Part shown: positions 9,829 to 20,846 of the stretch, piece after piece
How the letters are laid out: the number at the start of each line of letters is the position of its first letter
How positions within the stretch are numbered: position 1 is the first letter of the stretch
Assembly: GCA_963576785.1 (NCBI GenBank)
Contig: OY756140.1
Span: 3,038,001-3,102,000, forward strand
DNA length: 64,000 nucleotides
DNA from: Chlorophyllum brunneum
Taxonomy: Eukaryota; Basidiomycota; Agaricomycetes; Agaricales; Agaricaceae
Direction of reading: 5' to 3'
The notes under the pieces: model-generated
Seen by the model: the letters and a program-made list of their open reading frames with translations, nothing else
Told to the model about the DNA's origin: nothing
The model's database searches: none
Made by a program: the position numbers and the translations under genes

Positions 9829-11940
9829 GGTACTTAGCAGCCAGGGGATCAGAGTGTAGTACTACTCAAATATTGGTATTGGGTTGCTCATAGTCTAAGC
9901 CTATGGCTACCCAGAGAGAAGGGAAGTATAAGGATGTAGTATGGACAGATACAGCAAGTTACTCTTGAGTGAACATAGGTTAGAAGTTGTATGGGTTGAC
10001 TGTAGCATAACCATTATTCCTTCCTTTAGGATAGATGTCCCATGGTCTAGTTAGTGAGCCAGGCTTTGTCCCAAGATGGCCAGGACAGAAGCATATAACA
10101 AGGTTGAACTAAGAAAGATATTCTGACCAACAAGCTTACTAACAAGTAAGTATCTTGGTAGTACAAAAATATTCCAAGTTCTTGTGATCAGTAATCATGT
10201 CAACAGAAAGAGCAGAACTCTTGAGGTAGTGTTGCCAGATATAAAAAGACTTGAATATAGCCAGTAATTCCTTGTCATGAGTATTGTAGCTAGACTCAGC
10301 AGAATTGAAGGTACAGGAGTGGAATGCAATAGAATGAATGTTACCATCAGTGGCAACAACAGAGAGGATAGCAGTGAGAGCATAGTCAGAGGCATCAGTC
10401 TCAACTATGATCTGAGAGTCTAGAATCCAGTAGATAAGGATAGAAGTAGTAATGAAAGCTTTCTTGAGTATCTTAAAAGCTTTATGACAGTTGTCATCAA
10501 AATTCCAAACCATACCCTTGTGAGTGAAATAGGTGAGAGAGACAACAATATCAGAGTAGCCATGAATGAAGTGTTGATAGAAATTAGCAAAGTCTAAGAA
10601 GGACTGAATATTCTTGACCTTCTTCAGTTTAGGCCAATCTTGAATAGTCTTGACCTTTTTCTTTGGATATTATAAGACTTTCAGATAAAAGGATATATCC
10701 CAGATACTTGACCAAATCTGAGTAGAATTTGCACTTATCAGCTCAAGCATACAGACTATGTTTGTGAAGCCTGCAGAGAACTTCTTGGATATGCTCCTCA
10801 TATTTAGAGTCATTGTCCAAGTAGATCAGAATATCATCCAAGTAGATAACAACACATATGTCAAGTATATCTTTGAAGATGTTGTTCATGAAACATTGAA
10901 AAGCAGCAGGCATATTTGTCAGTCCAAATAGTATAACCATCCATTTGAACAAACTGTAGTACATCCAAAAGGCTATCTTTCATTCATCACCTTCAGCTAT
11001 GTGGATGAGATGGTAGGCATGTCATAGGTTAATCTTGGTGTAGATATGAGCTTTGTGAGGGGCATTGAGCAAATTAGAAATGAGGGGTAAGGAATAGTGA
11101 TCCTTTTTGGAGATCTTGTTGGGGTTACAAAAGTCCACACAAAAACATAGAAAACCATTCTTTTTCTTGACAAAAAGGACTGGAGCAACCATATGGAGAG
11201 ATAGATGGATGGTTAAAGCCATTGGAATATTCTTGTCAATGAATTCTTGAAGAGCTTGTAGTTTAACCTAAGAGAAGGAATAGATAACACCAATAGGTGG
11301 TGCCATACCATCCTCTAGGTTGATTTTCAAGTCAAACAGACAGTGTAGTGGCAGTATGTCCACTTGAGACTTGCTGAAGACATCTGCAAACTTGTGATAT
11401 TGAGAGGAAATGTTCAATAAGTTAACAGGATCAGACAACTGTATGAATATAGCCTTTAGAGGATTAGACTTGGTATTAATAGTGAATGCAAATGAACCAG
11501 GCTAACAGGCAGCTTGTACAGATGTGACTGTACTAATCAGGCTAATATGAGGGATGGATAGTGATAACTGAGGGACCTGAACTATGTTTGAGGCTAATGT
11601 AGTAATGTATGCAAAGGGGACAAAAGCTGGAGAGTTGAGATATTGTAGACAGAAAGTAATACTGCCCAAAACCCAGTCAATTAACAGATTGTAGCAGGTA
11701 AGCCAGTTATGTCCAAAGACCACAAAGTAAGAAGGATCCAGCCAAGTAACATAGAAGTCAAAAGTCATAGATTTACCAGTAGCAAAGGACAGAGGTAAGG
11801 TTACAGATTCAGTTATATATGCATTCAAAGTACTGTTGAACAGTCAAAGTTCAATAGGAGAGATAAAAGTCATTGGGATAGAATGGGAATGGACAAGAAA
11901 CAAGTCAATGAAATAATAGATTGAGTCACTATCCAATAAA
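9829..11940 (-). pseudogene. Gypsy protease, reverse transcriptase and RNase H
   Basis: Protease lies at 11940-11500: LLDSD replaces the usual D-S/T-G, followed by [22 protein letters not shown] is read in several frames: VLFVKKKNG and PLISNLL at about 11190-11060, then WMVILFGLTNMPAAFQCF and the catalytic VVIYLDDILIY at about 10850 (10964-10743). RNase H is at 10513-10139 with VETDASDYAL, HDKELLAIF and ITDHKNLEYF. The region 9829-10138 is the RNase H to integrase linker, with no open frame. Stops and frameshifts separate every block. The YLDD box itself survives. Confidence 0.85.
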
Positions 11941-11941
11941 G

Positions 11942-12521
11942 TATTGAGAAAACAACCATAACAAGTTGTTTGCTGGGGCAGCAGTAAACACAGTGGGAGA
12001 GAACATAAGGTCTACTCACTGATAAAGTATACTTCTATCCAGTAATGGTAGAAGGGTAATTCAGATAGACAGATGTTAGTGATAAAATGATCTGTATCAG
12101 AGGTAGATAGTTCAAAGTCGAGTAAATCAAGACTTGTGTTGTACTGGAGTAGATAGGATATAATAAAGAAGTTAGTTGATTAAACAAGATACAGAACTTG
12201 GTCTGCTACATGGGGTTTATATACATGTAAGGACATAGATGAGTCATACTACATAAAATACTAGGAATACATAGAATATGCTTTATGACTCCTATTAACT
12301 GTGGTGTAGTACCTGCAGAGCACTGTGGAACATATTATACTAGTTATTGGAACTATGTAGAGTAATCTACTAAGTACTAATCAACATTATGACTCTTATT
12401 GTATACAGAGTAACTCATAAGAAGTTACTACAGATTGAAGTTACTAGAAAGTAATAAATCAGTCTATTATTATCATAATGACTTCATAGTCTATTTCTAG
12501 AATATGTCCAAAACTTCAACA
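11942..12521 (-). repeat. Copia 3' LTR
   Basis: About 580 bp; the minus-strand start TGTTGAAGTTT is at 12521 and the degenerate end at 11942. It follows RNase H. A TATA-like TATATAAACC is on minus near 12215-12225. Confidence 0.85.
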
Positions 12522-12555
12522 CTCCTCTTTGCTCTGTATTGATGTAGAGTTTCAA

Positions 12556-13168
12556 TTACTCAAACATTAAGCCAAAGTGAGGTCAGAATAGATTGAATTT
12601 AATTTTGTCTAAATTCTTTGTAAGAATATCGGCAGGATTTTCCATGCCTTTCACAGAGAATATTTCAATCTTTCCTTCTTCTACCAAATCACGAAATATA
12701 AGGTATTTGATGTCGACATGTTTCAATTATTCCTCTGTTACTGGATTTTTTGCCCAAAATATTGAACCTTCATTATCACTAAAGAGATAAGGGGCCAATG
12801 ATTGGATACCAATTTCTTCCAACAAATTGACAGTCCAAACAAGCTGTCAACTGCAATCTGACAAAGCCATATACTCAGCTTTGGTGGAAGATAATATGAC
12901 AGTTTTCTGTTTTCTACTTAACCAAGCAATAGTATCCAGTTATAGATTTATGACTAATTGGATCACCAGCCCAATCAGAGTCAGAAAAAACATTAAGGCC
13001 TTGTATAGAACTTCTATTATAGGTAATTCTATATTTGGAAGTAGCACTAAGAGACTTCAGTAAATGTAAGCCTGCATTATAATGCACTTTAGTAGAATTG
13101 GTCATATATTGTGATAACTTGATAGTAGCAAAAGCTATATTGGGCTGAGTACCTATTATCAGGAGAAC
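12556..13168 (-). pseudogene. Copia RNase H, lacking the RT palm
   Basis: Read on minus from about 13168: LIIGTQPNIAFATIKLSQYM, then FSDSDWAGD (RNase H Asp), STKAEYMAL (the Glu of STEAEY is Lys), SDNEGSIFWAKNP and KHVDIKY, ending at TAA 12556-12558. It matches 600-1259 closely but starts only at the LMIG motif, which lies just after RT. The preceding sequence (from 13171) is integrase-RT linker, so several hundred bp holding the YVDD motif are missing. Confidence 0.85.
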
Positions 13169-13170
13169 TT

Positions 13171-14040
13171 TTGGGAAAAGTTTGGGGTATAGGACTCAGT
13201 GGTCTATCTAAAGGTAAACCAGTAGATGGATCTGGAGCATGGAAGATGATTACTTCTGAAGATATACTTCAAGAAGTAGAAGATAATGATTGGTTCATCA
13301 GTTCTTCTCACTTTTTTCCAATATATTTAGGGAAATGTTCTTCACTAAATACAGCTGTTGGAGATGTATAGATCACATTTCCATTTAGGTGTCTCATAAA
13401 ACAATAGTTTTTCCTGTCTGATGTCCAACTAAGGAAAATCATGAGTTCTGACTTTGCTGTCAGTTTATTATCTCTTATCTCTTTTTGGAGAAAGATATAA
13501 GTACTGCAGCCAAAGACTTTCTCTTTGGAAATGTCTGAAATCTTCTGATTCAACACTTCATAAGGTGTTTTCCACATAAGCTATGATACTGGTGTTTTAT
13601 TATAGATATATATTGTATGATCTATAGAAAACTCCTACCAACTGTCAGAAATACAAGCATAATGCCTCATGGCTTCTGCTTTATCCATTAAAGTTTGGTT
13701 CAAGTGTTCAGCTCAACCATTTTGTTGGTGTATGTACAGTGCACTAGTCTCATGTATAATCCCTAATGAGTACAAATGAGATTGCAACTTGTCAGTTGTA
13801 TACTCTCCTCCTCTATCAGTGCAGAGATGTCTTAATTTAGTCTCATATTGAGTCTGAATTAAGGCAATGAAATTTTGCATTTCTTCTGCTGCTTCTGACT
13901 TCTTATGGAGGAAGCAAATCCATCCATGAGAGGAAAAGTTGTCTATTATAGTCATGTCCCATTTAAATTTATGGTAGGAAAGAATCAGAAGTTTTACTAA
14001 ATCCAAATAAATTCTTTTGAATGGACACTTTTCTTACTGA
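13171..14040 (-). pseudogene. Copia integrase core and C-terminal part
   Basis: On minus from about 14035: CPFKRIYLDLV, then the core at 14006-13713 with TIIDNFSSHGWICFL (first Asp) and LCTDRGGEYTTDKL (second Asp), and HQQNG. The frame breaks at 13712 and continues at 13577-13308 with WKTPYEVLNQK, FGCSTYIFLQKE and KNYCFMRHLNG, the usual region after the core. The N-terminal HHCC zinc finger is not upstream of it on this strand; its candidate (VRLGYPSNYILN) lies in the inverted block. Confidence 0.82.
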
Positions 14041-15490
14041 TTGGTTCACCATATTCCTTGATGATTTCACCCAAATTTGGGACAAAAATTATTTTGGGAT
14101 TGAACTATATCACTAAGATTCCAAACATGGACTCTGTTACCTGGGGCAATTCTCTCAAACCCAGAGAGGTTTGGCCATACTACCTTCCTCCTCCAGAGGA
14201 AATAGTAGCTCCAGAAGTCAAGACTTATAACAAGGAGTTCTCTCCTCTTCCTAGGGCCTCTCCTCCTATGGAGTGTTTCTAGAGTAAGAGATACTCTTTT
14301 ATTCCGGAAGTCAAGACCACTTATTGGCAACCTGCCATACTTACAGTGTTAGTAGATGAAGTCTTCAAGCAGCTTGAAGGTGAGCAGGAGGTTGACAACC
14401 TCATGGTGCCAGCTTAGGATGTTGCCTATGATATCTGCAACCCCAGGAACCCTGCAAATGCTGCAGAACCCTCTTCTGAACCCCTTCTAAGGTCCTCTAA
14501 TGGACCATTGACTTCTAAGTCCAAACCTTTTGCTTTGGCACCTCAATCTGAGGTATCTCTTGGACTTTTGTTGACTGACTATGGAAGTGACTTCAAGAAG
14601 AAGGGAGGAGCTGGGTACATGATCAATTCAATCCTAGATACTCTTACTAACCCTGATAAACAGTCTTGTTACCAACATGCCAACTGGCCATCTTTGCAAG
14701 AAGAAAGGCAAGAGCAAAGGGAAGGGTTGTTAGGGGCTGGGCATATAATTACACAAACAGGATCTTTAGGATCCCATAATCATGTATTTTTGCATCAAAC
14801 AATGAGTTAAAACACTTCTCAATTTTCTTGCTTCTCTATACATATGCCTGATCAGTATTTAAGAGTACCATCAAATAAGATCTTGATTGCTAAGCAATGA
14901 TCAAATTATAATGTCACTAGAAGAATATAGTGACATATGGTTATTAGACTTAGGGGTATCATGTTATTATACCCCTTATGCAGAAGACTTCATCAACTTC
15001 AAAGAACTCAAAGTTTTGATCCCAATTAAGACTGTAAGAGCACAAGGTCCCTACCTTAATACAGTTGGTCTTGGTGCAGTTATGCTTAAGCATAGAGTCT
15101 ATAACAAGAAGACTAACAGTGTTCAACCAATGCAGATATTAATATATCCAGTCTTTGTTCTAAAAGAAACCTCTGAACAACTTATATCAGTAGAACAGTT
15201 ATGCAAAGATGGCAAAACTGTTAGAACAAATGCCAACAAGTTAGTAGTAGTTGATAGTGAAGGAAATGCTATTCTTCAAGTATATCCTTCAGCAAATTAT
15301 AACACTACTTTACATTTTGTTAATACCAAAATTGTACACTTGGAGTATGCAGCAATGGCTGTGGATCTGATTGTTGGCTATAAAGTTGTACATGTGAGAT
15401 TAGGGTATCCCTCTAATTATATCCTCAATTATTTTGAGAAAAATATGATTGGGTTTGAAGCAGACATGAGTTGTGTTAATATCAGGGTTT
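14041..15490 (+). pseudogene. Inverted block: copia protease and pre-integrase region on the + strand
   Basis: The + strand frame at 14058-14807 (stops near 14280 and 14417) reads a Pro/Glu-rich linker (YYLPPPEEIVAPEVKTY). From 14887 a second frame has WLLDLGVSCYYTP, the copia protease motif (DSGAS in relatives), then ISVEQLCKDGK and VVHVRLGYPSNYILN, the GAG-pre-integrase motif (LWHxRLGHPS in relatives), ending about 15480. Gag on one side and integrase on the other are on minus. Turning this block over would place protease and pre-integrase exactly between them, the canonical order. I therefore infer an internal inversion. Confidence 0.75.
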
Positions 15491-15509
15491 GGATTCTTAG
15501 AAAACCATT

Positions 15510-16830
15510 TACTCACTCTCATGTGTCCCTTGCAGGTACAACCTGGGGGGTGACTGGAAGGAACAGAAGATGCACTGAAAGATGCACTGGGAGGTGTTAC
15601 CAATCATCCTTGTTGGGTGCAGGGATGAGAGGCCCTGTGCATCCTCTGATCATAGTAATTGAAGGCATGTTTCTTTGCCATTTGCATGGGCAAAGGACCA
15701 GTGATACAGTTGCACCAGATAATCACCTATTGAATCTGCAGGGAATTCTCAAGTAAGGCAGTAAAGCATAAGTTTTATGCTTCAGCACATATCTGTTTGG
15801 GTTTCTCACTCACTAAAACATGAGTGGTTGGTGGAGCAGGAGCAGTAGTAGGTCAAGGCACATCTATGCACCTCATCAGGTTGAAGAGGATCATCCCTGG
15901 ACCAGTGAAGGGACAGACTGCTGGTTCCATGGTAGTGGCAAAGCCTGCCATGTAGGCTTGTAGTTTATCTTTGCCCTTCTTGGGCTTCTTCTTCTTCTAG
16001 ACATTAATCCAGGTAGGAGCAGGAGGAGAAAGCTGAGGGGACTGTCCACTTGGATTGGCAGGGTGGCAAGGACCTCTCACAGGCTGGGCCCTGGTATTAC
16101 CTGCAGGGTGGAAGCAGTTCCAGGGTGGTCTAGGGTGAGTCCTGGGGAAATTACCCTGAGGGCAATTTTGGTAGTTGGCGGTAGCAGTATATAAAGCTCA
16201 TTGGTTAGACATGTTAGGTCTGAATCCTTCACATTTTGACTACTCAGCATTTATAGCTTGCTGAACTACCTCCCAGGTCATATCTACAACATTATGATTA
16301 TTTGCCAATGTAGTTTGTGCTACAGCATTCTAATTGGGTAGTAATGCATTCAAAGCAATTATCACATCTAGAACTTTTGGCAATTTTACTTTAGCTATTT
16401 CCAATTGAGAAGCCATTGTTCTCAATTCAGCTAGATCTATTACTGGATCTTGATTCCCAGAGATGCACTTTTGCAACTTTCTCTATAGAATTGAATATAC
16501 TGCAGTGGGAGAAGGTATTCTGAAGCAGGTTTTCAAGTCATTCCATAGAAAACCAGGTTGGTCATATCCATGGAAAAGCAGGGAATCAGATAAAGTGTCA
16601 TTTATAACAGCCAATGCCTGTCCTCTCAATTGATCTCTCCTTCTATCCTCATCCATTAAGGTATCAGGTTTTTTAGAAAAGAGATCCTGTTCTGTGACAA
16701 ACTATCCTGACTGGTCAGAACCAGTGATGGTAATGAGGGTCAAGGCATCCTGAAGCCTTCTAGACCGAAACACATAGTTCTTTGGCCCATTGAGCTTAGG
16801 CAAACTAGAAACAATATTATTGGTAGCCAT
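15510..16830 (-). pseudogene. Copia gag
   Basis: The start codon ATG is at 16830-16828 (MATNNIVSSLPKLNGPKNYV). It continues with DALTLITITGSDQSG, RRDQLRGQALAVINDTLSD, FHGYDQPGFLWNDLK and LRTMASQLEIAKVKLPKVL, which match the UBN2-type gag of copia elements. A Pro/Gln/Asn-rich part follows (about 16180-16030) and a degenerate knuckle GCTCKGHMRVSKWFSKNP near 15530-15570. There are at least six in-frame stops, several explained by CAG to TAG or TGG to TAG. Encodes the capsid-like protein of the particle; inactive. Confidence 0.8.
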
Positions 16831-16974
16831 AATATCTTCGTCAAGTGAATTTCTTTCTAGAAGAAAATTCTTGTATCAGCAATGATCAAATACAGAAATA
16901 ACTCTGTCAGGCAAAGCCCTATCATTCTTTCTTGTTTAGAGGGGATGATAATGGTTTAACCATCAGTAAGACTA

Positions 16975-16989
16975 CTGGGGCCCATAACC
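16975..16989 (-). promoter_or_regulatory. Copia primer-binding site (internal initiator tRNA-Met)
   Basis: On minus, GGTTATGGGCCCCAG follows the LTR end directly. It is complementary to the anticodon stem and loop of initiator tRNA-Met (CTGGGCCCATAACC), the primer type known from Drosophila copia, where a 5' half-tRNA is used. Confidence 0.8.
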
Positions 16990-17571
16990 TGTTGAGGAAA
17001 TGACCGTAATGAGTTGTTTGCTGGGGCAGCAGTAAATGTAGTGGGAGAGAATGTAGGGTCTACTCACCAAGAAAGTACACTTCTATCCAGTAATGGTAGA
17101 AAAGTAATTCAGATAGACAGATGTTAGTGATAAAATAATCTGTATCAGAGGTGGATAGTTCAAAGTCAAGTAGATCAAGACTTGTGTTGTACTGGAGTAG
17201 ATAGGATATGATGAAGAAGTTGTTTGATTGAACAAGATGCAGATGCTTGGTCTGCTACATAGGGTTTATATACATGTAAGGACATAGACAAGTCATACTA
17301 CATAAAATACTAGAAATACATAGAATGTTCCTTATAACTCCTTTTAACTGTGGCATAGCACTTGTAGAACACTGTGGAACATATTATACTAGTCATTGGA
17401 ACTATGTAAAGTAATTTATTAAGTACCAATTGACATTTATGACACTTATCATATGCAGAGCAACTCATAGGAAGTTACTACAGATTAAAGTTACTGGAAA
17501 GTAATGGATCAGTCTATTATTATCATAATGACTTCATAGTCTATTTCTAGAATATGTCCAAAACTTTAACA
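16990..17571 (-). repeat. Copia 5' LTR
   Basis: About 582 bp with minus-strand start TGTTAAAGTTT at 17571 and end CCTCAACA at 16990, directly followed by the primer-binding site. TATATAAACC box near 17265-17275 on minus. Confidence 0.86.
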
Positions 17572-17574
17572 CCT

Positions 17575-17970
17575 ACACCATATGTGAGAGAAGGTAACTG
17601 TCTGGACTATCTCCAATAGTCAAGAGGCAATAGAATGGAAGGATAGAGTATCCTTCTGGGGAATGAGATATGCTATTTTCATGAAGTCAGCAACAATCTT
17701 GAGCAACCATTGGATTGTATCAGTGTCCTCTCTGGCACTGATATTAATGCCCAGAATAGAGAAGAGCTCCTCCTGGTTGTCCTGGTCCATGCTCTCAGAA
17801 GAGGGAGGAGGGGGGAAAACAAGGGGAGGGATGAAACTCTGGTTTCCAAACTAGGAGCTAGGAGAGGTTGAGAGAGAGTAGAAAACCTATATCTTGATGG
17901 AGTGTGGTCCCTTTGCTAGAGAGGAACTGCTGTGGCATAGGTATTCCTAGCAGAGCTACCATAGGGGGAG
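17575..17970 (-). pseudogene. LINE-B ORF1 N-terminal fragment
   Basis: This matches the 58440-58870 part of the full LINE-B copy (for example ATATTAATGCCCAGAATAGAG against ATATTAATGCCCAGGATAGAG) with heavy transition damage. At about 17970 it joins sequence from the ORF2 endonuclease region with no poly-A between, so the junction is a rearrangement and not a normal LINE insertion. Confidence 0.8.
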
Positions 17971-18786
17971 TGATGACATATTCTAAAAAGGCCTCCTCTT
18001 TATCAGAGTCCTTTAGAAGGACAAGTTTAGTGATCCTAATGTCAATAGGAGTGATGGGAAGGGTAACGGTCAATGGAATATGATCTAACGTGCCCTGAAG
18101 GAACAAGTCCTGATAAGAAAAAGTCCTTGATGCATTGGGAGAAGAGATAAACACAAGATCAATCACTAATGGGCAAAGATCTGGGTTGTGGGAGATAAAT
18201 ATTGGACCCAGATTGGTTGGCATAACCAAATTGAGACTGAGATTACAACCATGAGTTAATGTGCTGTCATTCAATGATGAGGAACCTCAGGGTCCCACTC
18301 TGAAGAATAATAGTTAAAGTCTCCACTCATAAAATCAAATGGGGGGAGAATATCAACCTTTCCATAAAAGAAGTTGATAGTAGTATGTTGATTGTCTGAG
18401 TAGATGTGTAAGAAGTTGTATGCCTTCACATCAGTAAAGAGCATCAGTGCAAGGATATCAGGGTGGTTGACAAGGTCCCTCCTCATTACTGGAGTAAGAC
18501 ATTGCAACTGAGTATGTATATAAGCCATCACTTAGGACTGGGACCTCTGAGCAGGGGGATGCACCACCATTAACCAGTCAGAGTACTTAGGTGCACCAGT
18601 AATGTCATCTCCTTCCATGTCAGTGGTAGAGGGAGCAGATTGGATGAACCTCCAGGGAGGTTCTTGGAAAAAGAGAATATTGAAATCATCTTTTAATTTC
18701 TCAAGTAGCATATCAACGTAAACATAAGATTTTGTGACGTTAAAACTAAATACTCTAACACCCTCCAGATGGTCCAGATTGTTCCT
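17971..18786 (-). pseudogene. LINE-B ORF2 endonuclease N-terminal part
   Basis: On minus from about 18786 the frame reads MSRNNLDHLEGVRVFSFNVT, FFQEPPWRF, YSDNQHTTINF, SGDFNYYSSEWDP (the conserved Cys-His after GDFN is changed), VIDLVFIS and DHIPLTVTLP. A stop after SQ (18532) and another after HH (18271) split it. Sequence ends at about 17971 before RT. The start overlaps the preceding ORF1 as in the intact copy. Confidence 0.85.
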
Positions 18787-20371
18787 AGACATAAAGGGGG
18801 TTATGAGAGGGGATGGGAGAGTAACAACATCTGTTACATACCTCTTGGTAGTGGGCTGTCAGCCAGGCCTGGTTATGTTTGTAATTCCAGAAGGCACACT
18901 TCATGGAATTGGCAGGATGCTCCTTTTTGCAGTTACAACAACAAGGAGGGTGGGGGCATAGTTGACCTGTAAGAGTAGTAGGAACTGGAGGCATAGCTTT
19001 CAGTTACCCCTTATAACACTGTGCAAAAGTGCAGTAGTTCATGCAAGAGTGAGGACTATCACAGTTGGGACATGCAGGACTATCAGTCTTGCACCAGGAG
19101 GAGGCATGGCCCTATTTGTAGCAGTGGGTGCACAACAACTTGTTGTGGTAGGGGTTAGCAGAGAGTATAATATACTGCTTGTTCCCAAACACAATCTTTT
19201 TGTTCAGAAGACTGAGAGCTCAAGTACCTCTCATAGAGTCCCAGATGTTAAAGAATGCCATATAGGAGTCAGATGTCTTGGAGTTGTGTACCAACCTCAG
19301 GGGGCCCTTGAGATTGATAAGAGGTACATGGACCAATGAGATAAGTGTTAGAGTTGATCAGCTATCCTATCTTATCTGAGTTTATCTAGTGTTATCTCAT
19401 CTTATCTAGTGTATCTCATCTTATCCTAGATAGCCTTAGATAGTTAGTTAGTCACATGATTTGGTAGTGCACAGACCACCCTCTATACATATATAAGAAA
19501 CATCCTAGCTCCCCCAAATATCAATCCTTTACCCATTATATATTAGTGTTAGTGTCTGTGTCTGTGTCTGAGTGTCTGTTTTCTACTCTCTTTACATCCT
19601 CTTTTATCTTGTTTCTACCCTTTTTACCCCCTTCTGTGTTTCCACCTTTAACAGTAAGTACCTCCTCAATGTCTGCTGGGGTGGATTGAACTCTGGCAGC
19701 AGAGTTCTTAAGAAAGGAGACATTGACCACATGGAGGTACAATATTAATAAGGGAAGACCAATCCAGAAGAGAGCTCCTAGAGGGAACAGATATTCAACC
19801 AAAATCCAAAGGATCTCAATATCCTTGGTTGTGGCAAGTTTGTTGGTGGCCATGGAGTAGCCATCATAAGTGAGTATGGATACTTCCATGACAAGTGAGC
19901 TTTGCCCAGTTTTCAATGCCTTACAGGCCTGCTGGGTAAGAGTATGAAAACCTGTCAAAGCATTCAACTTGTTTTTAAAGAAGACAAGGACCTGCTTATG
20001 CAAATGCCCAGGAGTTGTGAATGCTGGCTTCTTAGGGCAAGTATTTGATGAGGGGGTTTGCTTTGCAGCCTTGGCTTGCATGTGAAGACCAAGGATCTGC
20101 TCTGCAGAGAGATGGGGGAAGGTAGCTTTCAACAAGGAAAGTGGGTCTGCCTCTGGTTTGGCCAAAGCTGGTTGTTTTGTTGCAGCCAAGTAAGCCTTCT
20201 GACCTAGCTTGGGCTTCAAAGCGAGTGTGGAGGGAGGAGGTCCAGAGAGTCTCTTGTAGGGGACCTTAGGCTTCATAGGAGCTTTCACAGGTCAGACAGG
20301 CACCTTCTCCTTAGGGTACGTGCATGGGTGTTTGACCAGAGTCTTCTCTGGGTCCATAAGATTGTCCTCCT
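18787..20371 (-). pseudogene. LINE-B ORF1, interrupted by a solo LTR
   Basis: Read on minus: 20371 to 19654 gives GQKAYLAATKQPALAKP, FPHLSAEQILGLH, LTQQACKALKTGQSSLV and STPADIEEVLT; then 308 bp of LTR; then 19345 to 18787 gives the zinc-knuckle part with CPHPPCCCNCKKEHPANSMKC and IPSHNPLYV. Many Arg/Cys codons of the young copy appear as His/Tyr/Trp, consistent with CG decay. The 5' end stops abruptly at 20371 at a foreign RNase H-like piece. Confidence 0.85.
19346..19653 (+). mobile_element. Solo LTR with decayed 5-bp duplication
   Basis: A 308-bp insert begins TGTTAGAG and ends TTTAACA. Flanks are ATAAG and GTAAG; the uninterrupted LINE-B sequence reads GTGAG at that place, so both are explained by transitions from one 5-bp target. 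Inside are repeats of TATCTCATCTTATC, a TATA box (CATATATAAG near 19489-19498) and GTGTCTGTGTCTGTGTCTG. Ends and target length fit a copia-type LTR, but the family is different from the long LTRs in this window. Strand is set by the TATA box. Confidence 0.8.
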
Positions 20372-20846
20372 CCTGTGATGGATGTTTTTTGCCCCACTTC
20401 CAAGACCAAATATGTAGAATCTTTTAACTCTGTTTCTAAGACTTCTTGGCCTGGATGTAGGTTACTCAATCTCTTCCCTACTAATGTATCTTTCACAGGA
20501 TTCAACCAGGATAACCCCCACCTCTTGAAGACACTTTGGAATGATGTAACAATGAATGTGATGATGGACCCCAAGTCCATTATTATAGGTACAGATGGCT
20601 CAGTCCATTCCAACTCTAACCTACTCACTAGCCAGTACATAGTGGCAGCCACCATTTGACATTTGGACAAAGGAAGCTCTGTCATGAAAAGGCTCAGAGG
20701 AACTACATTTACCGACACCAAACTTGTCACACAATACCTTGACATTACCAAGGTCCTAGTCACTGATGACTACAATGATGTCGAACACATTCACATGTTC
20801 ACTGACTCCCTCATGGCCTCTTGGCTTCTCCTTGACTACTCACTGC
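20372..20846 (+). pseudogene. Foreign RNase H-like fragment between two LINE-B pieces
   Basis: LINE-B sequence stops at 20371 and a different part of LINE-B resumes at 20847. Between them the + strand reads MMDPKSIIIGTDGSVHSNS, a stop, then a long frame ending HIHMFTDSLMASWLLLDYS. The TDGS and FTDS blocks have the spacing of the first and third catalytic Asp regions of a LINE-type RNase H, but the residues do not match LINE-A, B or C. It is probably a piece of a fourth element family. The central Glu block is not recognisable. Confidence 0.5.

Larger units (their letters stand above)
6288..11941 (-). mobile_element. Ty3/gypsy chromovirus, truncated at protease by a copia LTR
   Basis: On minus the order is protease, RT, RNase H, integrase, chromodomain, then a long 3' region with the antisense accessory gene, polypurine tract and 3' LTR. 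Gag and the 5' LTR are missing: the protease frame stops at 11941, where the 3' LTR of the copia element begins, and gypsy sequence does not resume beyond the copia 5' LTR. All frames are broken, and CG dinucleotides are scarce, so this is an old copy. Confidence 0.8.
11942..17571 (-). mobile_element. Ty1/copia element with two LTRs, internal inversion and RT deletion
   Basis: On minus: 5' LTR 16990-17571, primer-binding site, gag 16830 to about 15510, an inverted block 14041-15490 whose coding sense is +, integrase core, then RNase H joined to it without the RT palm, then 3' LTR 11942-12521. The two LTRs are alike but differ at many sites, mostly transitions, so insertion was not recent. The outer flanks differ (gypsy protease on the left, LINE-B ORF1 on the right) and show no 5-bp duplication, so the ends may come from recombination. 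Confidence 0.82.

Noticed and set aside
19374..19440. CRISPR-like or regulatory short repeats (TATCTCATCTTATC units)
   Set aside because: The units are imperfect, lack constant spacers and lie inside a solo LTR of a eukaryotic element.
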